Positions 1-8,600 of a DNA stretch of 64,000 nucleotides are shown piece after piece (position 1 is the first letter of the stretch; each line of letters opens with the position of its first letter). The notes below the pieces were generated by a model, which worked only from the letters and a program-made list of their open reading frames with translations, was not told the origin of the DNA and searched no databases. The translations under genes were made by a program, and so were the position numbers. This DNA is from Quadrisphaera granulorum (lineage in GTDB: Bacteria > Actinomycetota > Actinomycetes > Actinomycetales > Quadrisphaeraceae), in assembly GCF_003149145.1 (NCBI RefSeq), contig NZ_QGDQ01000018.1, positions 1 to 64,000 on the forward strand, in the 5' to 3' direction.

Positions 1-18
1 CAGAGCGTTAGCAACTCC

Positions 19-699
19 ATGATGTGGAGGGCCCCGTGCCCGCTCGCAACTCCAGCGGGTCACTCGCCAAGATCGCACCTACTGGCGGACGCTCTTAACA
101 ACGAGGCGTACCGCAACGCCACCGAGGCGACCGTCTTCGGGCCCTTCTTCGTCGACGAGGCCCCGCAGGTGGAGGCCGGCGGCGACATCGCAGCGGGGGC
201 TCCCGGCGAGCCCGCCTGGGTGGAGGGGACCGTGCGCGACGTCGACGGCAACCCCCTGCCCGGTGCGCGCATCGAGGTGTGGGAGGCCGACGAGGAGGGC
301 CTCTACGACGTGCAGCACGACGACGGCCGCACCTACGGCCGCGGTCGGCTGGTGGCCGACGACGACGGCGGGTACCGCTTCTGGGGGCTGTTCCCCACCC
401 CGTACCCGATCCCCGACGACGGACCGGTGGGCGACCTCCTGGCGGCCACTGGACGCTCGCCGCTGCGCGCTTCCCACCTGCACTTCATGGTCTCCGCGCC
501 GGGCTGCCGCACCCTGGTGACGCACATCTTTGTGCGCGGTGACGAGCTGCTCGAGCGCGACTCGGTGTTCGGGGTGAAGGAGTCGCTGGTCCACGACTGG
601 GAGCACCACTCCGCCGGCACGCCGACCCCTGACGGACGCGACCTCGACGGGCGGGGCTGGGCGAGCACGCGGTTCGACGTCGTCCTCGCCCCCCTTTGA
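19..699 (+). CDS. Intradiol ring-cleavage dioxygenase, 5'-truncated
   Basis: Non-haem Fe(III) dioxygenase of the catechol / hydroxyquinol 1,2-dioxygenase family, which opens an aromatic ring between two hydroxyls. All four expected iron ligands are visible: Tyr in GLYDVQHDD, Tyr in [11 protein letters not shown], and both His of SHLHF, with the preceding conserved Arg. Family homology begins only near LLADALNN (about position 82). The first ~20 residues are unlike the family, and roughly 80-100 N-terminal residues of the usual 280-300 are missing. The frame stays open to the window edge, so the real 5' end is unknown. Its pathway partners pcaFIJ follow. It is probably a broken gene; catechol versus hydroxyquinol specificity cannot be decided. 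Confidence 0.75.
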   Translation: MMWRAPCPLATPAGHSPRSHLLADALNNEAYRNATEATVFGPFFVDEAPQVEAGGDIAAGAPGEPAWVEGTVRDVDGNPLPGARIEVWEADEEGLYDVQHDDGRTYGRGRLVADDDGGYRFWGLFPTPYPIPDDGPVGDLLAATGRSPLRASHLHFMVSAPGCRTLVTHIFVRGDELLERDSVFGVKESLVHDWEHHSAGTPTPDGRDLDGRGWASTRFDVVLAPL

Positions 700-731
700 C
701 CCGTGTACGTGGCCGCCCCCTGTCGATGGCG

Positions 732-1052
732 GGTCCGTCGTTCCGGCGACGCGATGAGGCGGCGCTGGCGCGTGCTGGTCGGGGGGTCCCTCTGGAGGGC
801 CGCGAGGTGGTGCTCGACCCCGGCGAGCCGCACCTCAGCAGGATCCTCAGCCAGACCGGCACCGGTCCTGCGTGGGCGGTGCTGGACCGCCGCCTCGAAG
901 TGGCGCACCGACTCCTGCGCGGCCCGGGACGGCCCGCCGTATCAGCGGTGGCCGCGCGCTGCCGCTCCGTCTCTACCTCGCACCCCTCACCGGTCTTCCG
1001 CGAGTGCTACGGGGTCCCACCGGCGGAAGCGTGCTCCGTCGGTGGTTCCTGA
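732..1052 (+). pseudogene. Decayed AraC-family regulator, C-terminal fragment
   Basis: The third forward frame reads like the DNA-binding C-terminus of an AraC/XylS activator: PHLSRILSQTGTGPAWAVLD, then LEVAHRLLRG, then VSAVAARC, then VFRECYGVPPAEA. This matches the order of the two helix-turn-helix units and the closing F-R-x-x-Y-G-x-x-P motif. There is no N-terminal sensor domain, the second HTH has lost residues, and no convincing start exists. Its end overlaps the 3' end of the LysR gene on the other strand. It is probably the relic of the regulator of the truncated dioxygenase upstream. Confidence 0.6.
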
Positions 1053-1948
1053 GGGGCGCAGTGAGCGTCCCGGGCGGTACGGCGGACGACGTCCGCGACG
1101 TGCTGGACCATTGGCGCTGGTGAGGCCCGGTGGGCGAGGGCGAGCGGCACCTCCACGGGCGCGCCGGCGAGGGGGCGGTAGACCACCCCGTCCAGGCGCA
1201 ACGCCCGCACGGCGTCGGGCACCAGGCCGAAGCCCAGGCCCGCCGCCACGAGCGCCACGAGCGTGCCGGTCTCCCCCACCTCGATGACCTCCGGCTCGAA
1301 GCCGGCGGCGCGGCAGGCGTCCAGCACCAGCGGCTGCAGGGTGGACCGCCGGCCCGACGGGTGCGCGACGAGCGGCTCGCCCGCGAGGTCGCCCAACCGC
1401 ACCTCCGGCTGCGCTGCCAGCCGGTGCGCCGCCGGCAGCGCCACCACGAGCGCCTCGCGGCGCATCTCCTCCACCACCAGCCCGGCGGGAGCCGGCCCGG
1501 AGGGCCGCAGGACGGCGAGGTCGAGCTCGTCGACGAGCACGCGGTCGAGCAGCGCAGGCGCGAGCACCTCTCCGCGGAGCACGAGCTCCACGCCCGGCAG
1601 CTCCGCGCGCACGCGGCGGGCGACGCTGGGGAGCAGCGCGTAGGTCGCCGTCCCCACGAACCCCAGCCTGACGCGCCCGGCCCGGCCCGCGGTCACCAGG
1701 GCGAGGTCGGCAGCGGTCCTGTCGAGGGTGGACAGCACCTGCAGCGCACGCTCCTGCAGCAGCCGGCCCGCAGCGGTCACCTCCACCCGCCGGGTGGACC
1801 TATCGAGCAGCCGGGCTCCCACCTGCTGCTCCAGCTGCTTGAGCTGCTGCGAGAGCGCGGGCTGGGCCAGGTGCAGGCGCGCGGCGGCGCGGCCGAAGTG
1901 CTGCTCCTCGGCGAGGACGACGAACGACCTCAGCAGGCGGGTCTCCAC
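1007..1948 (-). CDS. LysR-family regulator, divergent from pcaF
   Basis: A 313-residue LysR-type regulator of normal length. The N-terminal winged HTH (residues ~2-60) holds FGRAAARLHLAQPALSQQLK and the second-wing segment LLDRSTRRVEVTAAG. A two-lobed inducer-binding domain follows. The start is GTG at 1948. The gene is transcribed away from pcaF across an ~80 bp gap, the classic LysR arrangement, so it most likely senses an intermediate of the beta-ketoadipate pathway (as CatR, PcaQ or PcaR-like proteins do) and controls pcaFIJ and itself. The ligand cannot be read from sequence. Confidence 0.85.
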   Translation of the reverse strand: METRLLRSFVVLAEEQHFGRAAARLHLAQPALSQQLKQLEQQVGARLLDRSTRRVEVTAAGRLLQERALQVLSTLDRTAADLALVTAGRAGRVRLGFVGTATYALLPSVARRVRAELPGVELVLRGEVLAPALLDRVLVDELDLAVLRPSGPAPAGLVVEEMRREALVVALPAAHRLAAQPEVRLGDLAGEPLVAHPSGRRSTLQPLVLDACRAAGFEPEVIEVGETGTLVALVAAGLGFGLVPDAVRALRLDGVVYRPLAGAPVEVPLALAHRASPAPMVQHVADVVRRTARDAHCAPQEPPTEHASAGGTP

Positions 1949-1992
1949 CCCTCATTGATGCACACGGCTTCTCAGTGGAGCCAGATCTCGTC

Positions 1993-2022
1993 TTGGACGT
2001 CTATCGATCGGCCTCCTAGCGT
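1993..2022 (+). promoter_or_regulatory. Promoter of pcaFIJ, leaderless type
   Basis: TTGGAC (1993-1998) and TAGCGT (2017-2022) are 18 bp apart and resemble -35 and -10 elements. Only six bases (GGATCC) lie between the -10 and the ATG at 2029, and no Shine-Dalgarno is visible, so the transcript probably begins at the start codon. The same TAGNNT-6 nt-start arrangement occurs before the genes at 49262 and 51501. Confidence 0.55.
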
Positions 2023-2028
2023 GGATCC

Positions 2029-3228
2029 ATGCCCTCGGCCCACCTCTACGCCAGCGCGCGCACGCCGTTCGGCCGGTTCGGCGGCGCGCTGGCCGGCGCC
2101 CGCCCCGACGACCTCGCCGCCACGGCGCTCACCGCCGCTCTGGCCAAGGCCCCCGCCCTGGAGCCGACCCGCATCGACGAGGTCGTCTGGGGCTGCGCCA
2201 ACCAGGCCGGTGAGGACAACCGCAACGTCGGCCGCATGGCCGTGCTGCTCGCCGGGCTGCCCACCTCCGTACCCGCGACCACCGTCAACCGGCTGTGCGG
2301 TTCCTCCCTGGACGCCGCCGCGCTCGCCTCGCGCGGCATCGAGACGGGAGACGCCGACGTCGTCGTGGCCGGGGGCGTGGAGTCGATGTCGCGCGCGCCG
2401 TGGGTACTGCCCAAGCCCGAGCGGGCCTACCCCGCCGGCGACGTCACGGCGTCGTCGACGACGCTCGGCTGGCGCCTGGTCAACCCGAGGATGCCGAGCG
2501 AGTGGACCGCCTCGCTCGGGGAGTGCAACGAGCAGCTGGCGCAGCGCCTCGGCATCGGCCGCGAGCGGCAGGACGCGTTCGCCGCCCGCTCCCACCAGCT
2601 CGCCGCGGCGGCGTGGGCCGACGGCTTCTTCGACGACCTCGTGGTCGGCGTGGACGGCGTGGACCTGCCGCGCGACGAGTGCGTCCGCGACGGCTCCACC
2701 CCGCAGACCCTGGCCAGGCTGACGCCGTCCTTCCGCAGTCCCGCCGACGGCGGCACCATCACCGCCGGCAACGCCAGCCCGCTGACCGACGGCGCCGCGG
2801 CCCTGCTCATCGGTTCCGAGTCCGCGGCGAGCGCCCTCGGAGTCGCTCCCCTGGCCCGCATCGCCGGCCGCGGCGCCCACGCCCTCGACCCGCAGGACTT
2901 CGGGCTCGCCCCGGTCGAGGCGGCGAACAAGGCCCTCGCCCGCGCCGGGATCACCTGGTCCGACGTCGGCGCCGTCGAGCTCAACGAGGCCTTCGCGGTG
3001 CAGTCGCTCGCCTGCCTGGACGCGTGGGACGTCGACCCCGACATCGTCAACACCCGCGGCGGCGCCATCGCCCTCGGCCACCCCCTCGGCGCCTCCGGCG
3101 CACGGCTGCTGGGAACGCTCGCCGCGGTGCTGCGCGAGCGCGACGCCCGCTGGGGCGTGGCGGCGCTGTGCATCGGCGTGGGCCAGGGCCTGGCCGTGGT
3201 GCTGGAGAACCAGGAGGCCAGCCGGTGA
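2029..3228 (+). CDS. pcaF: Acetyl-CoA acetyltransferase / 3-oxoadipyl-CoA thiolase
   Basis: A 399-residue type II thiolase of full length. The acylated Cys lies in NRLCGSSLDAA (about residue 90), the catalytic His region in ELNEAFAVQSLAC, and the C-terminal motif in GGAIALGHPLGASGAR. In the beta-ketoadipate pathway this enzyme splits 3-oxoadipyl-CoA into succinyl-CoA and acetyl-CoA. The role is assigned mainly from the overlapping pcaIJ-type CoA-transferase genes and the neighbouring intradiol dioxygenase. An acetoacetyl-CoA thiolase in a ketone-body pathway is the alternative. The stop overlaps the next start. Confidence 0.85.
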   Translation: MPSAHLYASARTPFGRFGGALAGARPDDLAATALTAALAKAPALEPTRIDEVVWGCANQAGEDNRNVGRMAVLLAGLPTSVPATTVNRLCGSSLDAAALASRGIETGDADVVVAGGVESMSRAPWVLPKPERAYPAGDVTASSTTLGWRLVNPRMPSEWTASLGECNEQLAQRLGIGRERQDAFAARSHQLAAAAWADGFFDDLVVGVDGVDLPRDECVRDGSTPQTLARLTPSFRSPADGGTITAGNASPLTDGAAALLIGSESAASALGVAPLARIAGRGAHALDPQDFGLAPVEAANKALARAGITWSDVGAVELNEAFAVQSLACLDAWDVDPDIVNTRGGAIALGHPLGASGARLLGTLAAVLRERDARWGVAALCIGVGQGLAVVLENQEASR

Positions 3229-3950
3229 GCCGCACGCAGTTCCACACCGCTGCCGGTGGCACCACCGCCGCCGAGGCCGCCGACGCCGCGCTGTCCGCGT
3301 CGGGCGTCGCGTCCGGCATGACCGTGCTCGTCGGCGGGTTCGGGATGGCCGGCATGCCGGTGGCCCTGGTCGACGCGCTCATCCGCCACGGCGCCGACGA
3401 GCTCACCGTGGTCAGCAACAACGCCGGCAACGGCGACACCGGCCTGGCCGCGCTGCTCGCCGCCGGGCGGGTGCGCAAGGTCATCTGCTCCTTTCCCCGC
3501 CAGTCCGACTCGTGGGTCTTCGACGGGCTGTACCGCGCCGGCCGCCTCGAGCTGGAGGTGGTGCCGCAGGGGACGCTGGCCGAGCGGATGCGCGCCGCGG
3601 GCGCCGGGATCGGCGGCTTCTTCTGCCCCACCGGTGCCGGCACGCTGCTGGCGGAGGGCAAGGAGACGCGGGTGATCGACGGCCGCGAGCACGTGCTGGA
3701 GATGCCGCTGCGCGGCGACGTCGCCCTCATCGGGGCCCACCGCGCCGACCGCGCCGGGAACCTCGTCTACCGCAAGACCGCCCGCAACTTCGGGCCCGTC
3801 ATGGCGACGGCGGCCGCCACCACCGTCGTCCAGGTGGGCGGCGTGGTCGAGGTGGGAGCGCTCGACCCGGAGGCGGTGGTAACCCCGGCGATCTACGTCG
3901 ACCACGTGGTCGACCTGCGCAGCACCAGCGGCGAGGAGCACGCGGCGTGA
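3225..3950 (+). CDS. pcaI: 3-oxoacid (3-oxoadipate) CoA-transferase, alpha subunit
   Basis: A 241-residue CoA-transferase subunit A. The glycine-rich segment VLVGGFGMAGMP near residue 35 and VVSNNAGNGDTGL are typical of the CoA-binding subunit. It should act as a heterodimer with the next gene, moving CoA from succinyl-CoA to 3-oxoadipate in the cytoplasm. The GTG start at 3225 overlaps the pcaF stop by 4 bp (GTGA), and its own end overlaps the next gene the same way, so the three are translationally coupled. Acetoacetate is a possible alternative substrate. Confidence 0.85.
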   Translation: MSRTQFHTAAGGTTAAEAADAALSASGVASGMTVLVGGFGMAGMPVALVDALIRHGADELTVVSNNAGNGDTGLAALLAAGRVRKVICSFPRQSDSWVFDGLYRAGRLELEVVPQGTLAERMRAAGAGIGGFFCPTGAGTLLAEGKETRVIDGREHVLEMPLRGDVALIGAHRADRAGNLVYRKTARNFGPVMATAAATTVVQVGGVVEVGALDPEAVVTPAIYVDHVVDLRSTSGEEHAA

Positions 3951-4636
3951 GCACCGTCGAGCACACCGACCGCGGACCGCTGTCCCGCGAGGAGATGGCC
4001 GCCGTCGTCGCCCGCGACATCCCGGACGGCTCCTACGTCAACCTCGGCATCGGCCAGCCCACCACCGTCGCCGCGCACCTGCGCCCCGGCAGCGGCGTGG
4101 TGCTGCACACCGAGAACGGGATGCTCGGGATGGGCCCCGTCGTGACCGGCGACGACGCCGACCCCGACCTGACCAACGCCGGCAAGCAGCCCGTCTCGGA
4201 GCTGCCCGGTGCCTCCTACTTCCACCACGCCGACTCCTTCGCCATGATGCGCGGCGGTCACCTGGACGTCTGCGTGCTGGGCGCCTACCAGGTCTCCGCG
4301 AGCGGAGACCTGGCCAACTGGCACACCGGGGCCCCCGACGCGATCCCCGCCGTCGGCGGGGCCATGGACCTGGCCACCGGCGCCAAGGACGTGCTGGTGA
4401 TGATGACGCTGTTCGCCAAGGACGGGAGCCCCAAGCTCGTCCCGGCGTGCACGTACCCGCTGACCGGCGTCGGCTGCGTGAGCCGCGTCTACACCGAGGT
4501 CGCGCTCTTCGACGTCAGCGGAGACGACGTCGTGGTGCTGGAAACGTGGGGGGAGAGCGTCGCAGAACTGGTTGACCGCCTCCAGCTGAGGATCGCCCGC
4601 GCGACGCGACCTCGGGGTCCTGGCCGGCTCCGGTAG
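3947..4636 (+). CDS. pcaJ: 3-oxoacid (3-oxoadipate) CoA-transferase, beta subunit
   Basis: A 229-residue subunit B, started at the GTG overlapping the pcaI stop. The catalytic Glu lies in VVLHTENGMLGMGP. Other family features are GGHLDVCVLGAYQVS, NWHTG and GGAMDLATGAKDV. The family signal fades after the SVAELVDRL segment, around 4590. The last ~15 residues are basic and look like read-through into foreign sequence, so the natural C-terminus may have been replaced where the mobile segment begins. The active site lies far upstream, so the enzyme could still work. Confidence 0.85.
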   Translation: MSTVEHTDRGPLSREEMAAVVARDIPDGSYVNLGIGQPTTVAAHLRPGSGVVLHTENGMLGMGPVVTGDDADPDLTNAGKQPVSELPGASYFHHADSFAMMRGGHLDVCVLGAYQVSASGDLANWHTGAPDAIPAVGGAMDLATGAKDVLVMMTLFAKDGSPKLVPACTYPLTGVGCVSRVYTEVALFDVSGDDVVVLETWGESVAELVDRLQLRIARATRPRGPGRLR

Positions 4637-4685
4637 GGCAGACAGGCACCGCCGACCGTTTGCCTTGGCGTACCTCGCGGCTCGA

Positions 4686-4807
4686 CGGCGCTCGATGCCG
4701 CTGTCCGTCGCAGAGGGGATCGCTGCTCATGCCGATGACCGCCCGCCTCACTGCTCGTCACGGCGCGTCGGCGCTCGAGATCGTCATCCGTCGCAGATGG
4801 GATCGCT
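4686..4807 (+). repeat. Two direct copies of a ~39 bp repeat
   Basis: Positions 4686-4724 and 4769-4807 are imperfect direct copies, period 83 bp. Both open with CGGCGCTCGA and close with CCGTCGCAG(A/G)(T/G)GGGATCGCT. The last 19 bases of the second copy (4789-4807) recur exactly at 8727-8745. The surrounding 4640-4849 has no recognisable gene. The three copies bracket the LysR-YeiH-UspA-CrcB module, so they may be scars or ends of an insertion. Confidence 0.6.
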
Positions 4808-4849
4808 TTTCGAACTGGGCCGACGTCTTCTTGGAGACGTCGCGGTTGC

Positions 4850-5767
4850 TCATGTCCGTGGTGCTGGACCGGCAAGGGCCAGCAGGTCCCGGGCGGGACC
4901 GCTGGGGCGCTGCCCGTGCGGCCACACCGCCCGCAGCGCTCGGGCCAGGTCCACACCACTGACCGCGACCTGGGCGAGACGACCAGCCGCCACATCATCG
5001 CGCACGGCGTGCTCGCTGAGCACCGCCGGACCGGCGCCGCTGGCCACGGCCGCGCGGATCGCGCTGGCGGTGGACAGCTCCAGCAGCGGCGCCGCCCCGG
5101 CCGGCTCACCCAGGGCTGCGTGCAGCGCGGTCTCCAGGGCTGCTCGGGTGCCGGAGGTGGGCTCGCGCTGCACCAGCCGGGTCGTAGCCAGCTCAGTCGC
5201 GCCCACCGGGGAGCGGCGCCGCGCCCAGGGGTGCTCAGGAGCGACGACGACGACCAGCCGGTCGCGGGCGACCGCACGCGCGTCCAGTCCGGCGGGGACG
5301 TCGGGTCCCTCGACGAACCCCAGCTCAGCCTCCCCGGTGAGCACTGCAGCGGCGACCTCCACGGAGTTCATCGCCCGCAGGCTCACCTGCGTCTGGGGGC
5401 GCTGCTGGGCCAGACGCACCAACCATCCCGGCAGGAGGTGCTCGGCCACGGTCATGCTGGCCGCTACCCGCAGGCGGCTTGCGCCCTGCCCGCGCAGCGA
5501 GCTGGCGCCCGCGTCCAGCGCATGCGCGGCTGCGAGCACCTGCTCGGCCCAGCCCGCCACCAGCTCCCCGGCCGGGGTGAGGGTGGAGCCTCGGGGGCCG
5601 CGGACGACCAGTGGCACGCCGATGAGCTGCTCGATGGTGCGGATGCGGGCTGAGACCGCGGGCTGGCTGATGCCATGCGCAGCCGCGGCCCGTCCCAGGC
5701 TTCCGGTGGCGACCACGCGCAGCAGCAGCTGCAGGGAGTCGAGGTCAGGGACCCGTTCCAGCGCCAC
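4850..5767 (-). CDS. LysR-family regulator, divergent from YeiH-type exporter
   Basis: A 305-residue LysR regulator. The N-terminal HTH is visible at SLGRAAAAHGISQPAVSAR, followed by the wing VVRGPRGSTLTPAG and the ligand-binding domain starting near SRLRVAASMTVAEHLLPGW. That opening resembles the YeiE/CbbR/CysB-like branch. LysR genes of this type commonly sit divergent to yeiH genes. Start GTG at 5767. A perfect dyad 28 bp upstream is a likely binding site. The effector is unknown; a sulfur anion is a reasonable guess from the next gene and the sulfur operon nearby. Confidence 0.85.
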   Translation of the reverse strand: MALERVPDLDSLQLLLRVVATGSLGRAAAAHGISQPAVSARIRTIEQLIGVPLVVRGPRGSTLTPAGELVAGWAEQVLAAAHALDAGASSLRGQGASRLRVAASMTVAEHLLPGWLVRLAQQRPQTQVSLRAMNSVEVAAAVLTGEAELGFVEGPDVPAGLDARAVARDRLVVVVAPEHPWARRRSPVGATELATTRLVQREPTSGTRAALETALHAALGEPAGAAPLLELSTASAIRAAVASGAGPAVLSEHAVRDDVAAGRLAQVAVSGVDLARALRAVWPHGQRPSGPARDLLALAGPAPRT

Positions 5768-5794
5768 CCGCTCACGCTAGCCGCCCGACCGCGG

Positions 5795-5817
5795 ACCCAT
5801 CAGGCGCGCTGATGGGT
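5795..5817. promoter_or_regulatory. Perfect dyad, probable LysR operator
   Basis: ACCCATCA (5795-5802), seven bases, then TGATGGGT (5810-5817): a perfect 8-bp inverted repeat in the gap between the divergent LysR and YeiH genes. Its inner ATCA-N7-TGAT matches the T-N11-A form of LysR recognition sites. It lies just upstream of the regulator start, where autoregulation is expected. Confidence 0.6.
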
Positions 5818-5926
5818 GCAGCAGCACGAGCCCACTACTGCCCGACCCGGCGCCGCACCACGGTGGTGGGAACGGCGAGGACGACAGCGACAACAGCGAC
5901 GACGGCGACACGGGAGCAACACCAAC

Positions 5927-6994
5927 ATGGGCACCGCAGGAGCAGGCGAGAGCGCAGGAGCAAGCAGCACCACGACCAGCACCACGACCAGCACCACGAC
6001 ACCGCGCAGGGGCGCGGACCTGCTGCCGGGGCTGGCCGTGGTCGCGGGCGCCACGGGACTCTCCTTCGCCGCCGCCCACGCGCTGCCGGGACTGAACGCC
6101 TCCACCGCGGCGGTGGTGCTGGGCGCGGTGCTGGCCAACGCCGGCCTGCACCGCGCGGCGCTGCGCCCAGGGACGGCGTTCGCCGCCCGGCGCCTTCTGC
6201 GGATCGCGGTGGTGCTGCTGGGCCTGCAGCTGGCCCTGCCGCAACTGGCAGCGCTGGGCCTGAGCGGGCTGGCAGTGGTCGTGGTAACCGTGGCGGTCAC
6301 CTTCACCGGCACCCGCCTGATCGGCCGCTGGCTGGGGGTCCCGCCCGCCCGCGCCCTGCTGGTGGCCACCGGGTTCTCCATCTGCGGTGCCTCGGCGGTG
6401 GCAGCGATGAAGGACGTCGCCGACGGTGATGAGGACGACACCGCGGTCGCGATCGCGCTGGTGACCCTGTGCGGGAGCCTGGCGATCGTGTTGCTGCCGC
6501 TGCTGCGCGGGCCGCTGGGGCTGGACCCGGCGGCGTTCGGGTCATGGGTGGGCGCCAGCGTCCACGACGTCGGTCAGACGGTGGCCACCGCAGACCGGGT
6601 GCCGGGGGCGCTGACGGCGGCGGTGGTGGTCAAGCTCAGCCGGGTGGTGCTGCTGGCGCCGCTGGTGGCTGGTGTGGCCCTGGCGCGCAGCCGCCGGCTC
6701 GCAGCGCAGGGGGTGGTGGCCGGCGGGCGTCGTCCTCCGCTGGTGCCGCTGTTCGTGGTGGGGTTCCTGGCCGCGATCGCGCTGACCAGCACCGGGTGGG
6801 TTCCGGCCGGGGTGCTGGCGGCGGCGAAGACGGTGCAGGAGGTGCTGCTGGTGGCGGCGCTGGTGGGGTTGGGCACGGGCATCCACGTGGCGGTGCTGCG
6901 GCGCACCGGGGGACGGGCGCTGGTGCTGGGCCTGGCCTCGTGGGTGCTGGTGGCGGGGGTGGCCTACGCGGGGGTGCGTCTGCTCGGCACCTGA
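5927..6994 (+). CDS. YeiH/UPF0324-family membrane exporter
   Basis: Integral membrane protein of the YeiH (putative sulfate exporter) family with about ten hydrophobic segments. Family features are LNASTAAVVLGAVLANAGLH, ATGFSICGASAVAAMKD and WVGASVHDVGQTVATA. ATG 5927 is chosen as the start (355 residues), preceded by a GGGAG element. Upstream in-frame starts would add a low-complexity Arg/Thr stretch. Function in the family is poorly established: sulfite, sulfate or taurine-related export has been proposed. The location beside a sulfur detoxification operon agrees with a sulfur-anion role. Confidence 0.8.
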   Translation: MGTAGAGESAGASSTTTSTTTSTTTPRRGADLLPGLAVVAGATGLSFAAAHALPGLNASTAAVVLGAVLANAGLHRAALRPGTAFAARRLLRIAVVLLGLQLALPQLAALGLSGLAVVVVTVAVTFTGTRLIGRWLGVPPARALLVATGFSICGASAVAAMKDVADGDEDDTAVAIALVTLCGSLAIVLLPLLRGPLGLDPAAFGSWVGASVHDVGQTVATADRVPGALTAAVVVKLSRVVLLAPLVAGVALARSRRLAAQGVVAGGRRPPLVPLFVVGFLAAIALTSTGWVPAGVLAAAKTVQEVLLVAALVGLGTGIHVAVLRRTGGRALVLGLASWVLVAGVAYAGVRLLGT

Positions 6995-7192
6995 GCCCTG
7001 CTGTGGGCAAGCACCCAGGAGATGGCGGTGAGCCGTACGGGCGCTCGGGACGGGGGTCCTCAGGTCTCGCGGGCGAGCGTGCACCGGGCGGCAGTAGGCT
7101 TGTTGCGGCGATGGATCCCGCCGGGGCTGTGCACCAGCCCGAACCGCCACTCGGCTGATGGTTCCTGTCCGCTGGACGTGGGCAGGAGGACC

Positions 7193-7726
7193 ATGTCTTC
7201 ATCACCGATCCACACCTCGACCGACCACCGCGACCTGCGGTCCGACGTCGTCGTCGGCGTCCTTCCCGGCCAGTCCCCGCGGGTGCTGCGCGAAGCTGCA
7301 GCCCTGGCCCATGACCTCGACGGCTCGCTCCTCGCGGTGCACGTGGACACCACGCGCTACCGCCGCAGGGGCCCCGACGGCGAGGAGAACTGGTTCTCCA
7401 TCGACCCCGACGGCGGTGGGGGTGAGGACGATGACGGCAGCCAGGAACGCACTGACCTCGACGACCTCGTGCGAGCGGCCGCCGGTGAGGTGCCTGTCAC
7501 GACAGTGCACGTCACTGGTGACCCGGCTCGCGAGCTCGCGGCGGCGGCTGAGCGCGTCGACGCGCGAGTGGTCGTGGTAGGCGCCGGTGCGGGGGGCTGG
7601 CGAGCAGCGATGGGTGAGGTCTTCAGCGGTTCGGTCGCGGTGCGCCTGGCCCACCACCAGCGCCGCCCGGTGCTCGTGGTGCCCCGCGACGACGACGACA
7701 CGCAGGATGTGGCGGCGCGGTGGTGA
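7193..7726 (+). CDS. Universal stress protein (UspA-like)
   Basis: A 177-residue single-domain Usp. It opens with DVVVGVLPGQSPRVLREAAA and closes with VVVVGAGAGGWRAAMGEVFSGSVAVRL plus PVLVVPR, a version of the G-2x-G-9x-G-S ATP-binding motif. An acidic insertion (DPDGGGGEDDDG) sits in the middle. AGGAGGA at 7184-7190 fixes ATG 7193 as the start. The stop overlaps the first crcB start, so it is co-transcribed with the fluoride channel. It is likely a cytoplasmic stress protein; its ligand is not known. Confidence 0.8.
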   Translation: MSSSPIHTSTDHRDLRSDVVVGVLPGQSPRVLREAAALAHDLDGSLLAVHVDTTRYRRRGPDGEENWFSIDPDGGGGEDDDGSQERTDLDDLVRAAAGEVPVTTVHVTGDPARELAAAAERVDARVVVVGAGAGGWRAAMGEVFSGSVAVRLAHHQRRPVLVVPRDDDDTQDVAARW

Positions 7727-8223
7727 CCCCGCCCAGCAGCCCACAGCCCCAGCCACAACCGCAGCCGGTGGACCCCGACTCGGAGGTCACCGCGGCTGAG
7801 CGGACCGCCCGGCGGCCGCTGCACCTGCAGCCACGGCTGATCGTGTGGGTCGCCTCCGGAGGTGTCCTGGGGGCCGCCGCCCGGATCGGGGTGATCCACC
7901 TGAGCCCGGCGCCGGCGGGGTTCCCCCTGGCCACCTTCGTGGTCAACGTCGTCGGCGCCTTCGTGCTGGGACTGCTGCTGCAGGGGCTGTCCGATGCCGG
8001 GCCCGATGAGGGACGCCGCCGGTTGGCGCGGCTGTGGGCGGGCACGGGGTTCTGCGGGGCGTTCACCACCTACAGCTCCTTCGCCGTGGACACCGATGAG
8101 CTGCTGCGCGCCGGCCAGCTCGGCCTGGCGCTGGCCTACGTGGCCGCCACGCTGATGCTGGGAGCGGCGGCCACCCTGGCCGGTGTGGCCGCAGCTGGGC
8201 TGCGCCGGAGGCGGTCGGTGTGA
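7723..8223 (+). CDS. crcB: Fluoride channel subunit CrcB/Fluc (first of a pair)
   Basis: A 166-residue Fluc protein with four membrane segments and a longer hydrophilic N-terminus. Diagnostic segments are GGVLGAAARIG, FPLATFVVNVVGAFVLG (with the conserved Asn) and GTGFCGAFTTYSSFAVDT (the Phe-box region). It forms a dual-topology channel that lets fluoride leak out of the cell. GTG 7723 overlaps the usp stop; a GTG three bases upstream is equally possible. With the next gene it makes the paired, presumably heterodimeric, arrangement known from many Gram-positive bacteria. Confidence 0.9.
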   Translation: MTPPSSPQPQPQPQPVDPDSEVTAAERTARRPLHLQPRLIVWVASGGVLGAAARIGVIHLSPAPAGFPLATFVVNVVGAFVLGLLLQGLSDAGPDEGRRRLARLWAGTGFCGAFTTYSSFAVDTDELLRAGQLGLALAYVAATLMLGAAATLAGVAAAGLRRRRSV

Positions 8224-8600
8224 CCGAGCTCCTCGCAGCGCTGGCCGGTGGGGCGGGTGCTGCTGCGCGGTTCGTCGTCGACGGCGCGTTCACCGCGTTC
8301 GTGGACCGTCGCGGTGGGTCGGTGCTGCCGTGGGCCACCACCCTGATCAACGTCACGGGGTCCTTCGCCCTGGGGGTGGTCGTGGGGCTGGTCACCGTCG
8401 GCGGCGCGCCGAGCGCGGTGGCGCTGATCTTGGGGACGGGGTTCCTGGGTGGATACACCACGTTCTCCACCGCCTCCTTCGAGACGGTGCGCCTGGCCCG
8501 GCAGGGCCGGTGGCGGGCGGCGGGGGTGCACCTCGTGGTGATGGTGTCGGGGACGCTGCTGGCGGCGGCTGCGGGACTGTCCTTGGTGGTGGTGTTCTGA
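8220..8600 (+). CDS. crcB: Fluoride channel subunit CrcB/Fluc (second of a pair)
   Basis: A compact 126-residue Fluc subunit. Features include GGAGAAARFVVDG, LPWATTLINVTGSFALG and GTGFLGGYTTFSTASFET, plus four hydrophobic helices. The GTG start overlaps the stop of the first crcB by 4 bp, so the two are made together and probably form a heterodimer in opposite orientations. No fluoride riboswitch (crcB motif) is evident upstream of the usp-crcB-crcB unit. Confidence 0.9.
   Translation: MTELLAALAGGAGAAARFVVDGAFTAFVDRRGGSVLPWATTLINVTGSFALGVVVGLVTVGGAPSAVALILGTGFLGGYTTFSTASFETVRLARQGRWRAAGVHLVVMVSGTLLAAAAGLSLVVVF

Noticed and set aside
7000-7192. Fluoride riboswitch before the usp-crcB-crcB unit
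   Set aside because: The conserved crcB-motif pseudoknot sequence was not found in the leader.
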